Of a stretch of DNA of 64,000 nt, positions 32,864 through 43,800 are shown one piece after another. The notes beneath the pieces are model-generated. The model did no database searches. It was not told where the DNA came from and saw only the letters and a program-made list of their open reading frames with translations. Location: positions 3,971,467 through 4,035,466 of the forward strand of contig CM074808.1 in assembly GCA_037447605.1 (NCBI GenBank), given 5' to 3'. Source of the stretch: Zygnema circumcarinatum. Its lineage: Eukaryota; Streptophyta; Zygnematophyceae; Zygnematales; Zygnemataceae. Both the position numbers and the translations under genes were made by a program. Every line of letters begins with the position of its first letter. The first letter of the stretch is position 1.

Positions 32864-34742
32864 GAGAGGTGGGCGGCGCACTCGAGTACGTGGACTTCAC
32901 TGGTTGACCAGGCGGACGAGTCTTGCCGGCCCCGGACCGCGCTCGTACGGACGAGCAGCGCCGCCGGCCGCCGCGCGGACGCGGCCGGCTGCCGGCGACG
33001 GCTGGCGGCCGGGATCGACGAAGTACGAGTTCTGGATCTCAGCTCGTGGCCGTACGGTACAGAACGAGGTTTCGGGGAGATTCAGGTCTCTAAGGTTAGT
33101 CCGAGGCAGCAGGCGGAGCGGACTTTGACTTTGGACTTTAGGGCAATTTGGCTCGTGGCGCTCCAGGAAGGGTACGTGGCGAGCGGAGCGGAAATTGAGG
33201 GAGGCGGACGAATGAGAGTGGAGATTTGGACACTATTGATGGATTTGTGGTATGATTAATTTCTGGATTCTGTTGACTTCGTGCGTATGACGTTTGTCCT
33301 TTTGGCGTTGTTATGTCAGGATGGGGGAGAATCACCGGCGCGTATGGGCGACGTGACATTCTCTGATTGGCTGCGTGACGCCTTCTCCGTTTTGACAGCA
33401 ACTTTGCCGCGGACTTTTGCACGCCGCGTGACGTGTCATGATCCACGTGGCATTCGGAGAGCAGGTGGTAGTAATGACAGTGTCGCTGAGTAATGATCAC
33501 ACTGGTTTCAAATGGACGGTCTCGATGGCATAAACTCGTTTCTGTGCAGATCGGACCGTCCATTGCTTAGTCAGTACCAAAATTTGTTGGAGCGCCAAGC
33601 AAGCAAGAGCCACCGACCACCTGGTGAAGTTTCCTGGCAGTAGAGGTCGCCAGGGCGGCAACTTTGTCGTTTTCTGAGTACCTTCGATACATCGCCATAT
33701 CGCCGGCGCATCGGCGGCGAAGTTGCAGGCTGACGGCAGGCCGGTGAAAGTCAGCGGCAGTCAAACTCTGGGCCGGCTCTCGTACAAGGCCGGCTCTCTC
33801 TCAACCAAACAACAGCTTGTTCTTGTATTACTAGATTTAAACGAAAATCGAACAAAGTAAGAATTATATTTTTATATTTTTTAAAATTTAAAAGAATTAA
33901 GCTTGCTGACGATTTGCTTACATCACATGAGCGGTGCACATGCGGAGGGGTCCAAGTTTGCAACCTGCAAACTGGTTTACGGAGACTCTTAAACTTTGGA
34001 CCCCAATAGCGTCTAATTGGGCGTACCGCCCTCTGCCATTTCAGGTTCAAACTGCGAACCAAGTTTGACAGCCCCTTAAATAAAATTCAACTTTCCTCCC
34101 CCCTCTCACCCCTCCTCCCTTTCTCCGATTGGGCCCCTTAAAGAGCGCACCCTCACACCTTCCCTATCGCGGCATTAACAAACAAAGCATTGTTACATAA
34201 ATGGCATATCCATTTTTATTTCACAAAAAAATCATAAATCCGTGATGAAAGTGCGAAGCTATCATGCAGAACTGAAGGCATTCCGCCTCCACCTCCCACA
34301 CATACACACATGCATGCATGCATGCAGCGCCGTCTCAATGAGCATTTTGGTACAAGTCAAACCTGGTCAAACTCAGTGAAGTAAGTCAAGCTCAGTCAGC
34401 ATGTCCCCAGCCCTGACCCCGCGGCGCATTCTTCGCTCTCAGCCCTCCGCTTCATCGCTTGGCACCGACCAGCTTGCTGCTATGCACACATACATTTGCT
34501 CACATAGAACGACATCGACATCTTATGTATAACGAATCATTACATCTATCTTCCTTTCTCTTTCTCTCTCTCGCTCTCTCGCTCTCTAGCTCTCTCGCTC
34601 TCTGGCTCTCTCGCTCCCTCTCTCCCGCGCTCTCCCGCGCTCTCGCTCTCCCGCTCTCCCGCTTTTCCTCTCTCCCGCGTCCTCGCTCTCGCGCTCTCGT
34701 TCTCTCTCTCCCACTCTCTCTCTACACATCTCTCTCCCTCTA
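32864..34742. other. Spacer upstream of the AP2/ERF gene
   Basis: GC-rich to about 33200, then mixed. ATCCACGTGGC lies at 33440-33450. A CATGCATGCATG run lies at 34312-34325 and a CT/CGCT-rich block at 34555-34740. No coding exon chain was seen on either strand. Confidence 0.4.
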
Positions 34743-36137
34743 TCAGAATTCTAAGGACTTACACCCATTTCCGAGCAACTTTGTACAAGACTCCATACCA
34801 TCCATCGCTGTCTCCCCAGGCACCTTCCTAACCCCATTAGACTCCCCTTCAAGCCCTTCTTTCAAGGCCGCGCCGCTCCCTGCACACCCAGTCGACCCGC
34901 AGCTCTCTTCGCTTTCCTTCCTTTCAGTGGCAGCCCTTCTTTCGTCACTGTCGCTTTCGTCAAACAGCTTTCTCCCATTCGAGCAGACCTCCGCTTCCTC
35001 GGACTCCCAAAAAGAACTCCTCGGAGTCGAAGGAGGCGTCTTAAAGGGCGACCCCGGGGGACTGCTCGACGATGAAATGTTTTCTTCCTTGGTCTTCTCC
35101 CCTCTCTCTTCCTCTGCCTCTCCCTCTGCAACTCCCTCTCCCTCTCCTTCTTCCTCTCCCTCTCCCTCTCCCTCTCCCTCTCCCTCTCCCTCTCCCTCTC
35201 CCTTTCCCTCTCCCTCTCCCTCTCCCTCTCCCTCTACCTTCCCCCATGCTTCACCCTCTCCCGCTCCCTCTCTCTCATCAGCTCTCCCTGACCCTCCTCG
35301 CTCTCCCTCTGCAGCTCTCATTGCTTTGTTTGCTCCCATAGAATCCCTCCTCTTTGACAAATTTGGCAGCTCTTGAAGCCCTGCAGTGGGGGAGTCGGAA
35401 TCAACAACGACGTTTACTTTTGGAGCGACCACATTCTTGTTTATGTATTTTTGCAGGCCCTCCACAGAAAACAAAGGAACAGAGCCAGCCGACTCCTCTT
35501 CGCTTATTTCATGGTCTTCTTCTTCTGCTTCTCCGCCTCGTTGTTCGTCCGGCTCTGAATGATCTTCCCCATCAACGATCGCATCTCTCAGGCTTCCATC
35601 AGCCCTTAACTCCTCCCCGACTCTCTCCCTCTCTCTCTTCTCCTCGCCCTCTTCCTCAAGCCCCAACACATCGTTACAGCCATTTGCGGACTCGGCTCCA
35701 TTACTTGGCAATCCTTCATCATCTCCTCTCACTCCTGCTCCTTCCTCCTCAGCTTCTTCTCCTATCTCTCCATCACTCTCTTCTCCCTCTTCCCCTTTCA
35801 CAGAGAACAACTCCTCCATCTGCACAACCCGTGGCCCTCCCTCGCACTTTCTCCTTCCCTCCCTCTCCCTCTCTCCTTCCCTCTCCCTCATCCCCTCCAC
35901 GAGCTTCGCCCCCAAATACAGCGCTCCCACAGCAACAAACGCGGCGGCAATAGGTGTCGGCACGGCAGCGAGCGCCGCCCCGAGCAAGCCGCCATGGCTG
36001 CCACGTGGCGCCACGTGGCGCCTGCTCCTGCGGAGATCCTCGGAGTCGCGGAGTCGGCGGAGGAGGCCACGCTCCCTCCGCTCAAAGAGGGAGAGGCTGC
36101 CTAAAAAGACCAGGCCAGCTGCGGCGTTGTGGGCCAT
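34743..36137 (-). CDS. Unrecognised acidic membrane-anchored protein with Glu-Gly repeat
   Basis: Single long frame of 464 codons from ATG 36137. The N-terminus has a hydrophobic stretch (AAAGLVFLGSLSLF), an Arg-rich segment and a second hydrophobic helix (LAAVPTPIAAAFVAVGALYL), consistent with a membrane or plastid-envelope anchor. The remainder is strongly acidic and low-complexity, with a Glu-Gly repeat produced by a (CTCCCT)n tract at about 35150-35235. Non-repetitive islands remain: LFSVEGLQKYINKNVVAPKV and SPPGSPFKTPPSTPRSSFW, the latter rich in proline-directed phosphorylation sites. I do not recognise a family. The length and the non-repetitive islands favour a real gene; internal introns cannot be excluded. 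Confidence 0.55.
   Translation of the reverse strand: MAHNAAAGLVFLGSLSLFERRERGLLRRLRDSEDLRRSRRHVAPRGSHGGLLGAALAAVPTPIAAAFVAVGALYLGAKLVEGMREREGEREREGRRKCEGGPRVVQMEELFSVKGEEGEESDGEIGEEAEEEGAGVRGDDEGLPSNGAESANGCNDVLGLEEEGEEKRERERVGEELRADGSLRDAIVDGEDHSEPDEQRGGEAEEEDHEISEEESAGSVPLFSVEGLQKYINKNVVAPKVNVVVDSDSPTAGLQELPNLSKRRDSMGANKAMRAAEGERGGSGRADEREGAGEGEAWGKVEGEGEGEGEGKGEGEGEGEGEGEGEGEEEGEGEGVAEGEAEEERGEKTKEENISSSSSPPGSPFKTPPSTPRSSFWESEEAEVCSNGRKLFDESDSDERRAATERKESEESCGSTGCAGSGAALKEGLEGESNGVRKVPGETAMDGMESCTKLLGNGCKSLEF
35148..35240. repeat. (CTCCCT)n hexanucleotide repeat, coding Glu-Gly
   Basis: About fifteen near-perfect CTCCCT units inside the acidic membrane protein gene. On the minus strand they read GAGGGA, hence the Glu-Gly run. 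Confidence 0.92.
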
Positions 36138-37404
36138 TGGGGGAAGGAGAGAGAGGGAGAGAGAGAGGGCGGGGGAGAGAGAGGGACAGGGAGAGGGAGT
36201 GGGAGTGGGAGGGGGAGTGGGAGTGGGAGTGGGGGAAGGGGGAGGGAAAGGGAGACGGAAGGGGGAAGTGGGAGTGGGAGGAGGAGAGATAGAAGTGGAG
36301 GACGATAGGATGGAGAGGGAGAGGAGGCGAGAGAGAATGAGTGGGGGGAGAGAGGCGAGGAGGAGGGAGGGAGAAAGAGAGGTCTGGGTTTGGAGAGGCA
36401 AGAGAGGGAAGATAGAGATGAAGGAGACGGGGGGAGGGAGCAAGAGATGGGTGATAGGCAGAGGGAGTGGAATTGAAAGGAAGAAATGAAGCGAGAGAGA
36501 GCGAGAGAGAGCGAGAGAGGTCGAGGATGGGGGTGGTGCGGTGGCCTAGACACAACTCTTTGACGAATCTGGAAGAGGAGGGAGGAGAAGGATGAGGTTC
36601 ATCGAAGGAGGGAGGGAAAGGACGAGAGAGAGGGAGAGAGCGGAAGACAGGGAGGGAGAGAGTGGGAGAGGGAGAGAGATAGGGAGAGAGAGAGGGGGAG
36701 AGAGAGAGAGATGGAGAGGGAGAGATAGAGAGAGAGGGAGGAAGAGAGGGAGGGAGGGAGAGGGACAGTGGGAGAGGGAGGGAGGGGGACAGTGGGAGAG
36801 GGAGGGAGAGCGAGGGAGAGGAGTGAAGGACGTGACGTCTTTCCTTTTTCCCGCGCAATTGTGGACGCCGCACAAAGAAACCCTAAATTAAATTTTACAA
36901 TTCGCACAATCCTGCCCGAGAGGTGTTTCTAGCTGCCCGACCGTACACGATTTGGCGAAAGTTGCGGAGTATTTTTCTGTTTTCCTGCCCGATCAGTGCC
37001 CGAAAATTGTCGATACAAATTACAAAAATGGTCCTTTGGTCTGAACCGAGTGCAGACAGCCTTTCGAAAAGCGACGAAAGTTAGCGGGCCAGTTTTGAAT
37101 TTTTTTTCAAAAAAAAATTGCGATCTGCCCGTCGTATGTTTTTTCCTTACCCGCGGAAATTTCTGCTTCTTACAAAATTCGAATTGCGGAAAATTATTTA
37201 CTTTCCTAATTCCGAAATTTTCAATCAAAGGCATTCCTCTTGCACTTCCCTCGCTACCATTTTCTTTTTTTCTCGAGCAATTTTTTCGAGGAAATAAAAA
37301 TTTGTTTGAATCCCAATATATATATTTTAGCTGATATTTTGGAAAGCAAGTAAAAAAAACAAAAATAAAAAGAGGGGAGGGGCCTTGCGGGGCCTCCAGC
37401 CGGT
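36138..37404. other. Spacer between divergent acidic protein gene and GT14 paralog 2
   Basis: 36140-36830 is G/A-rich low-complexity sequence. 36840-37400 is AT-richer, with A/T homopolymers and several TGCCCGA strings (36914-37005). This region should contain both promoters. No exon chain was recognised. Confidence 0.4.
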
Positions 37405-40322
37405 ATGCAGCCGTCGGAAAGCGACAAAAAAAGGCGCACCGAGACACGCGCCAAAGGGTAGGGTTCAGGGATTAGGGTTCAGGTTTAGGGTGTAGGGTTA
37501 GGGTTTAGAGTTTGGGTTTAGAGTTATGGTTTAGGGGGTTAGGGTTTAGGGGTTAATGGGTAAGGGTAGGGTTTGGGGGATCATGGGGTTTAGGGTTCAG
37601 GGTTTGGGGGGCCTGAGAGTTTCAGGGAATTAGGGTTGGTTGTTTTAGGGTTTTGCCATCGTTTAATAGTTTAGTAGGCTTCGTTAGAATCGGAAAGATT
37701 ATTTGCCCAACTTTTTCTGTTAGAGAATTTATTTGCTTAATAAGAGTTCAGAGCGCCTGCTTTAACTCTCCCTCTCCCTCTCCCTCTCCCTCTCCCTCTC
37801 CCTCTCCCTCTCCCTCTCCCTCTGCCCCCCTCCCTCCCTCTCCGCACACCCTTTTTTTCCTTTCTTGCAGGTACCAAGAAGTAAACAAGCTGAGCGCCGT
37901 TCTATGTGAAGTGGCGATCATTTTCGCAGCAATTGCATTCACGACGGCGCTGTTTACATTTGTGAATCAAAAAAGAAAATCTCATAATGTGACAGTTATA
38001 AATTCGGATTCATATTTCAAACATGAAAAGGAAATTGCAAAAAATGCATCGGTTCCAATGTGGCCTCTTGGAGTGTCGGAAGAAAATGCTTCAGGAAACT
38101 GGTCAGCTTGGAAATTTTTTACTCTGCCCGAGAGGACAGCTGGCAGGCAACCGCTATCTCCATATCGACCTCTAGTGAAGCACAACCTGACAGGTCAGCC
38201 CTAAAAACCCTTGAAAGATAAAGAAATCCTGAAAACGTTCAAATTCGGGAAATTTTCAAAGTCCGCAAGTGACTCTCTAAGCGCTATCTGTCCCTCGAGT
38301 TGGGGCCTCAAAAACCCTAAACTTCCACCAAAAAGGGAAACTAGACATATAGAGAGTGACAGAGAGAGTGTGTGCGTGTGTGTGAGAGAGAGAGAGAGAT
38401 GTGAGAGAGAGGGACAAAGAGAGAGAGAGAGAGAGAAAGAGAAAGAAAAATAAAAACAAGCATCCTCTCTCCGCCTTTGGGATGGTGCTTGGACAGACGA
38501 ACAACTTTTCGATCGAGCGCTGGCGATGCCAAAATTTGAGCCAAAAGTTCCCATGGTATTCGACTCATTCTAAATGCGTTCCTTCATAATCTGCTTAGGA
38601 GCGAGCCGGCTCTATTCATTCTCCGAAAAATCAGAAAACTGAAAACTGAAAACTTTGTACTCTGAAAATACTCGAGAAACTTTCAACACTATGTTTTTAG
38701 TCATGGATGTCTGTAAATGGACTCTAGTCATCTTCCGCCTTGTCTCCCCCCTTTTTGTTAAATCCTTTTTTGCATTGATTGTGAGCCAGATCGCATTTTT
38801 ATTTTTAACTCGAGGGCCGCTCCCTCTCGCGCGCCTTTGGGCGGATTTTTTTGGGTAATCCCTTCTTTTTCTCTAACCTTTAATCGATCGTTTTTTTCTT
38901 TTGTAAAGAAGAGGTGTTTACATGTTTCTTATTAATACAGAACGTGCATGTTTTCGACCCTTTCTATAAAAAAAAGTGCCTTACAAGGTTGGAAGTGTCC
39001 AGGATCCTAGAGCACAGGTAGCGGGGGAGAGAGGAGGGGCGTGAGAGAGAAAGGCCTGAAAAGAGAGAGGGAGAGAGAGAGAGAGGGGTGGGGAGAGAGA
39101 GAGAGAGGGAGCGTGAGAGTGAGAGAGAGAAGGTGAACGAATGGAGCGAGAGCGAGAGACTGAACTGGGAAGGAAAAAGAACTAGTTCTGAGCAATTGTT
39201 GAAAATGGGCCAGCGGGCACGAGCTTCAGTACTCAATCTACATCCACGCAGATCCTCAATACATTTACGGCAGCGATGAAATTCCGGAAATTTTTCGCAA
39301 CAGGACTATTCCAAGCAAGGTACAGTTCTGGAACTTTTTGAGCTTCTAAGAAGCTTTACTACAAAATAGCAAATGAGATAAGAAGAGGAAGACAAAATCA
39401 TCTCAATCTGTTCTGAATGCTTTGGGCGTGAGTAACTCTCTTGTTATTTTGTAGTGTTTTTGGAAGCTCTTCAAAACTCTGCGTTTTCTAGTGTTCAAAT
39501 CCTTTTGGAGATTTGTTTTTGGGGTATTCTGAATGTTATGAACTTAAAATAAAGGGGTGTTTCTTATCTTGATGTGGGGACCTCCCCTCTTTTTTTTTTT
39601 TCTTTTTCTTTTTTTTCTTACTTCAGGCTGTAAAGTGGGGCGATCCGAGCATGGTCTGTGCAGAACGGCGGCTTCTTGCCAATGCTTTGTTGAACAAAAG
39701 GAACATGAGATTTGTTCTCCTATCGGAATCCTGCATTCCCTTGTTCGGCTTCCAGTTCACATACTCATACATCATGACATCGCCGCACAGCTTCACGCTC
39801 ATTGCGAGGGACCCCCACGAGAAGGAAACATGGGGGCCGCACATGCTGCCGGAAGTGAAGAAAAGTGAGTGGCGAAAGGGGGACGAGTGGAAGGAAGTCG
39901 AGCGAAGTTTGGCCCTTTTGATCATTCAAGACAGGACCTTGTTTCCTAAGTTTGAGACTCACTGTCTCCCCCCCCGCGACTGCTTCTATTGGGGATACAT
40001 CGACGAGCGGTTTGTTCCAACGCTGCTTTCCATGAAGGCGCCCGAACGTGTGGCTAACCGGAGCCTGACTTGGTCAGACTGGAAGAGACACCAGAAATGG
40101 GTGCATCCTTACACGTATGAAGAGAGCGAAGCGACTTTGGAGGTTTTGTGGAAGCTGAGGAACGTGACGAAGTACACTCCATTCGGGCTGGGGGAGGAGG
40201 AGAGAGAGTGCTTGATCAACGGAGAAGGGCCCTTTCCGTGCTACTTGTTTGCCAGGAAGTTCGCACCGAGCACGTTGAAACCGTTGCTTGATATTGCGGG
40301 CAGGTTGGGAATCAGAACATGA
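37405..40322 (+). CDS. GT14 (DUF266, core-2/I-branching type) glycosyltransferase, paralog 2
   Basis: Complete six-exon gene: 37405-37457, 37871-38193, 38497-38555, 38790-38854, 39214-39319, 39627-40322, giving 433 residues with consistent phases. Exon 1 encodes a basic cytosolic tail (SESDKKRRTETRAK), and exon 2 a signal anchor (LSAVLCEVAIIFAAIAFTTA) and a lumenal stem with NxS/T sites: type II Golgi topology. Catalytic-region motifs: IAFLFLTRGPLPLARLWADF, YSIYIHADPQYIY, SMVCAERRLLANALLN, RFVLLSESCIPLFGF, WRKGDEWKEVERSLALLII, SLTWSDWKRH, CYLFARKFAPSTLKPLL. The reaction is presumably transfer of a sugar to a wall polysaccharide or glycoprotein, by analogy with plant GT14 glucuronosyltransferases; acceptor unknown. 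Intron 1 is filled with telomere-like repeats. The first exon is short and the least certain. Confidence 0.9.
37458..37640. repeat. Degenerate TTTAGGG/TTAGGG telomere-like array in GT14 intron 1
   Basis: Immediately after the exon 1 donor (37458), about 20 imperfect GTTTAGG/GTTAGGG units follow one another for ~180 bases in the transcribed orientation. Confidence 0.88.
37766..37823. repeat. (CTCCCT)n hexanucleotide repeat upstream of GT14 exon 2
   Basis: Nine to ten CTCCCT units lie about 45 bases before the exon 2 acceptor (37870), in the position of an extended polypyrimidine tract. Confidence 0.9.
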
Positions 40323-40813
40323 TTAGTTCACGGGCCGACAAAGGAGTGGTGGTGATGCGAGGAGTCATTGATGATGATGTCGACATTCCTGATGTGGACG
40401 TTAATGGTGTCGACATTCACGATGTTGAGATTATCATGTTTGATTTGCTACTGTCTTGTGTCTTGTTGGGGGACATCAACAGTCGATTCATAGTATAGTA
40501 GGGAACATTGAGGGGAGCCAATAACTATTTCTTTAACGTGTGGGGTCGATTTCAAAAGTCCATGGTCCAATGACCTGCTTCCATTTCATTTTCTTCCCTG
40601 TGCAAACAAGTGGCTTAAGCTCGAGCCCGGGCTAAGCCGTGCAAGAAGGCAGCAGTTTCACATGACAGGCACAAATGGTTGGACAGTAACCCGCTGTGTA
40701 ACCACAGAACCATGCATCACGTGTCAAAAAAAGCTCCGCAGAGCAATCGTCAGAAGGAAGCTTAAAAATAGCCCTGAACCCTTGGACCCTTTCACGGCTT
40801 ACGCAGCTTTCCC
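40323..40813. other. Convergent 3' spacer between GT14 paralog 2 and the CCCH/RRM gene
   Basis: This stretch should contain the 3' untranslated regions of both genes. 40340-40440 has imperfect GATGTCGACATT(C/A) units (GATGATGTCGACATTCCTGATGTGG...), a short degenerate repeat. No exon was seen. Confidence 0.5.
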
Positions 40814-43800
40814 CTACCCTGACAACTCGAACTCGTTGAAGCTCGGCAAATGGTACACCGAATTATTGCCTCCCCCGTTGTTGGAGCCATGCGCATGCGC
40901 ATGTGCATTTGCATACTCCAGCCCTCCCGAGCCTTGGCTTTGGCCATAGACAGGATACCCCCTTTTGGTTCTTGAGCCGCCATGGTTCACACTTTCTAAT
41001 TGCACCTCGGAGTTCCGAGACGAGGAAGGTGAGGGTCTACTTCCCGCTCCTCCTCCAGCGGTATTCCCAGGATCCAACAGGGCTAGAAGTTGAATAAGTT
41101 CGTCTTCATCCGCAGCATCGGAGGCCTCCCTCCCGTCCCCTGCCGCGACATAATGCCCATTTCCACGACTTTGTACATGTCCGTTGCTCGGAACGGAAAC
41201 GGACTCCCGAGGTTGAGGCTGTGTATGACTGTACAGATTTTCGGGCCACGAAGACCGAGTGGGATCCTGCTCTCCACTCCTTTGCACTCGACCCGGCTGA
41301 GGCGTAGTGAAAGAGCCGTTAACTTGATTATGCATATAGTTGGGAGTACTGGAATTATATGATATAGCAATAGTAGGAGCGTAGCTCGTGTGCTGAGGAA
41401 TCTGTCTGCTGTGAGACCCTTGACTTGGAGCTGAGAAACCGTTTCCAACATAAGCTCCTTGAGAAGGTGGTGGGGGGTGGTGGTGAGAGGGGGGTGCACA
41501 CTGGGGGGGTCTAGAAGGCTGGGTGGAAAAGGGAGGAGCATGGGAGGGAAGGGGAGGAGGGAGAAAGGTTTGAGGAGGGATAGCTGGGGATTGCGAGGGA
41601 ACAGAGAGGGGAGGAAGGGCCCAACCAGAAGGGGCGCCATTTGTGACCCCACCTTGTGGATTTAAAGCTTTACTATGGCTCTGCATATGGGCAGCAGGAC
41701 CTCCCGTTTGGCTAAGGCTGGAATTATGGCCTTGGAAAGAGGTAGGTCCAAGAGGAGGAAGCTGAACTCCATCGTTAAAGAGAGCAACAGACTCTTCACC
41801 TCTCAAGGAACGCACAGAGAGAGCCGGAGAAAGGGGAGCCTGCGGAGACGAGATAGCGGAGGAGGACACAGAGGCAGGGCCGACCTTCGAATTGGGAGGA
41901 GCTGTTCTGTCAGATATAGAAGGACTTGGGGCGCTTTGAGCTTGGTCCAAATGACCATTTGGAGAATCTATTCGCGCTTGAGCCCTCTTCACCTGATAGC
42001 AGTCATTCCCCACCCAGGATGTGTGACAAGGTGCGGGCCTCTTTGAACGACACAAATTATCAACATTAAAGAGGGAAAGAACAAGGCAGTAACAGAGAAA
42101 AGGGAAGAGGCCGGGGCAACGAGGGAATATAGGAAGAGATCACAGGAGGCTGAAGATGACTGGAGACGAAAGAGAGGGGAGGGCGAAAGAAGCGGAGAAC
42201 ATGAAAGGGACTGCTCACCTCTACTCGTCTTCCAGCAAGAGCTACCCAATGCTTCTGCACGGCCACCTCAGCATCACTCGGGTCTTCAAAGAGGACAAAA
42301 CCGAACCCCCTTGACCTCTGACTTCCATCTTCATCCATTCCACAAATTACAACAGCATCCCGAACTCGGCCAAATTGCTCTTCGAAGTGCTCCCCCAACT
42401 CCTCTGACTTGATAAAGTGCGGTAATCCGCCCACGAAAACCTTTCTGAAACCCAGCAACCCCACAACAGTCTTGAAACCAGGTCCAAAGGAGCTTAACTT
42501 TCCTAAGAAGTCAACACATATCCTCATGGAGATATGTTGTCAAGGGGAAGTGAAGGAGCATGGCTTTGGTTCCATTAGCCAATCGATATTAAACCATTGT
42601 ATCCAGAAGAATGAAGAAGAGGAAAGAGAGAGAGGAGGTGCTCCCCCGCCAAAGAAAGAAGAGGGAATGAAGTGATACTATGAGTGTCATCATAAAACCT
42701 GGAAAACTAAAACTGTGTAAAGGAAAAGTCTAGCTCTGCATGAAAAAACCAAAGCGAATTCAACGCAAAACGACTAGTAGGCTTCATATGAAGACCCCAA
42801 AGAATTCACCTTGCCGTGTACTCTTCATCATCACTCCCACTCGAGGCAAGGCTTGAAGCAGTTGAAGGCCTCCCTGTAGCACTTCTGCCTGCAAGCAAGA
42901 AGGGCCTGAGCTCCGTCTCTCCATGCGCAAATTTACATTTGGTTCCATGCGGACAAAGTCCCTTTTCATAGTGCTGGCAAAGCTTAGTCTTAAAATTCTT
43001 CACTGATGTGTCCCCTGCCTTTGCTCCACTGCTCGACCCCGAAGCCCCTACTCCTCCGTAAAACCGCAGCTCCTCTTCACTATGTGCAAAATGGCACTTG
43101 CTTCCATAAGAGCAGCCCTCAGCCGTCCCGTAAAACCGGCACATTGCGGTTCTATATGCGGGGAGATTCGCAACTATTTCCGTCTTAGCTATGCTACTTC
43201 CATCAGCTACTTCTCCAGATATCTTGGACCATTGAGCAGCTTTACCATCCCATGCTTTTTGTGGATCCGTGGGACACGTGATGGGGGGCTCGGGCTCTTG
43301 AAGAAGAGCCCTCATTTCTGGGGAAGGTGCAAGCTGGCCGGGTCTCTGATGTCTCAAACTGACCACATGGCGGTTGGAGCCATAGTGGAGGAGGACTTGC
43401 GTGCATTCCAAGTGATTGTTCTGCCATACATAAAATGGTGAAGACGTTAGGTTTGAAAGTAAAAGCTGAATGCTTCATATTGACCTGTGCTCTCACTCTT
43501 AGGACTGAATAACTGGAGATCAGTGAAGGGCTACAAATACAAACATGGATGAAAAAAAGCAAGAACCATCTCTGCGAACTGGCACCCCGGAATTTCAATA
43601 GATTCACCACGTTTTCTAGAATTCGTCGGGTTACCCTGCGCCTGAGTTTGAACCATATTCGTACCTTAACAGCATAGTGAAGGGGAGTCTCCTTAGTTGC
43701 AGCTAACACATTGGCCCCTGAACGCTCCTTCTCCAAAATCATTCTCAGAGCTTCAGCATGGCCATGGCCTGCAGCTGTATGTACAGGAGTTGCCCCCAAC

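Noticed and set aside
32617-32881. Upstream ATG extending the AP2/ERF frame to 452 codons
   Set aside because: The extra 88 codons are CT-repeat Ser/Leu sequence, and the ATG lies upstream of the TATA box.
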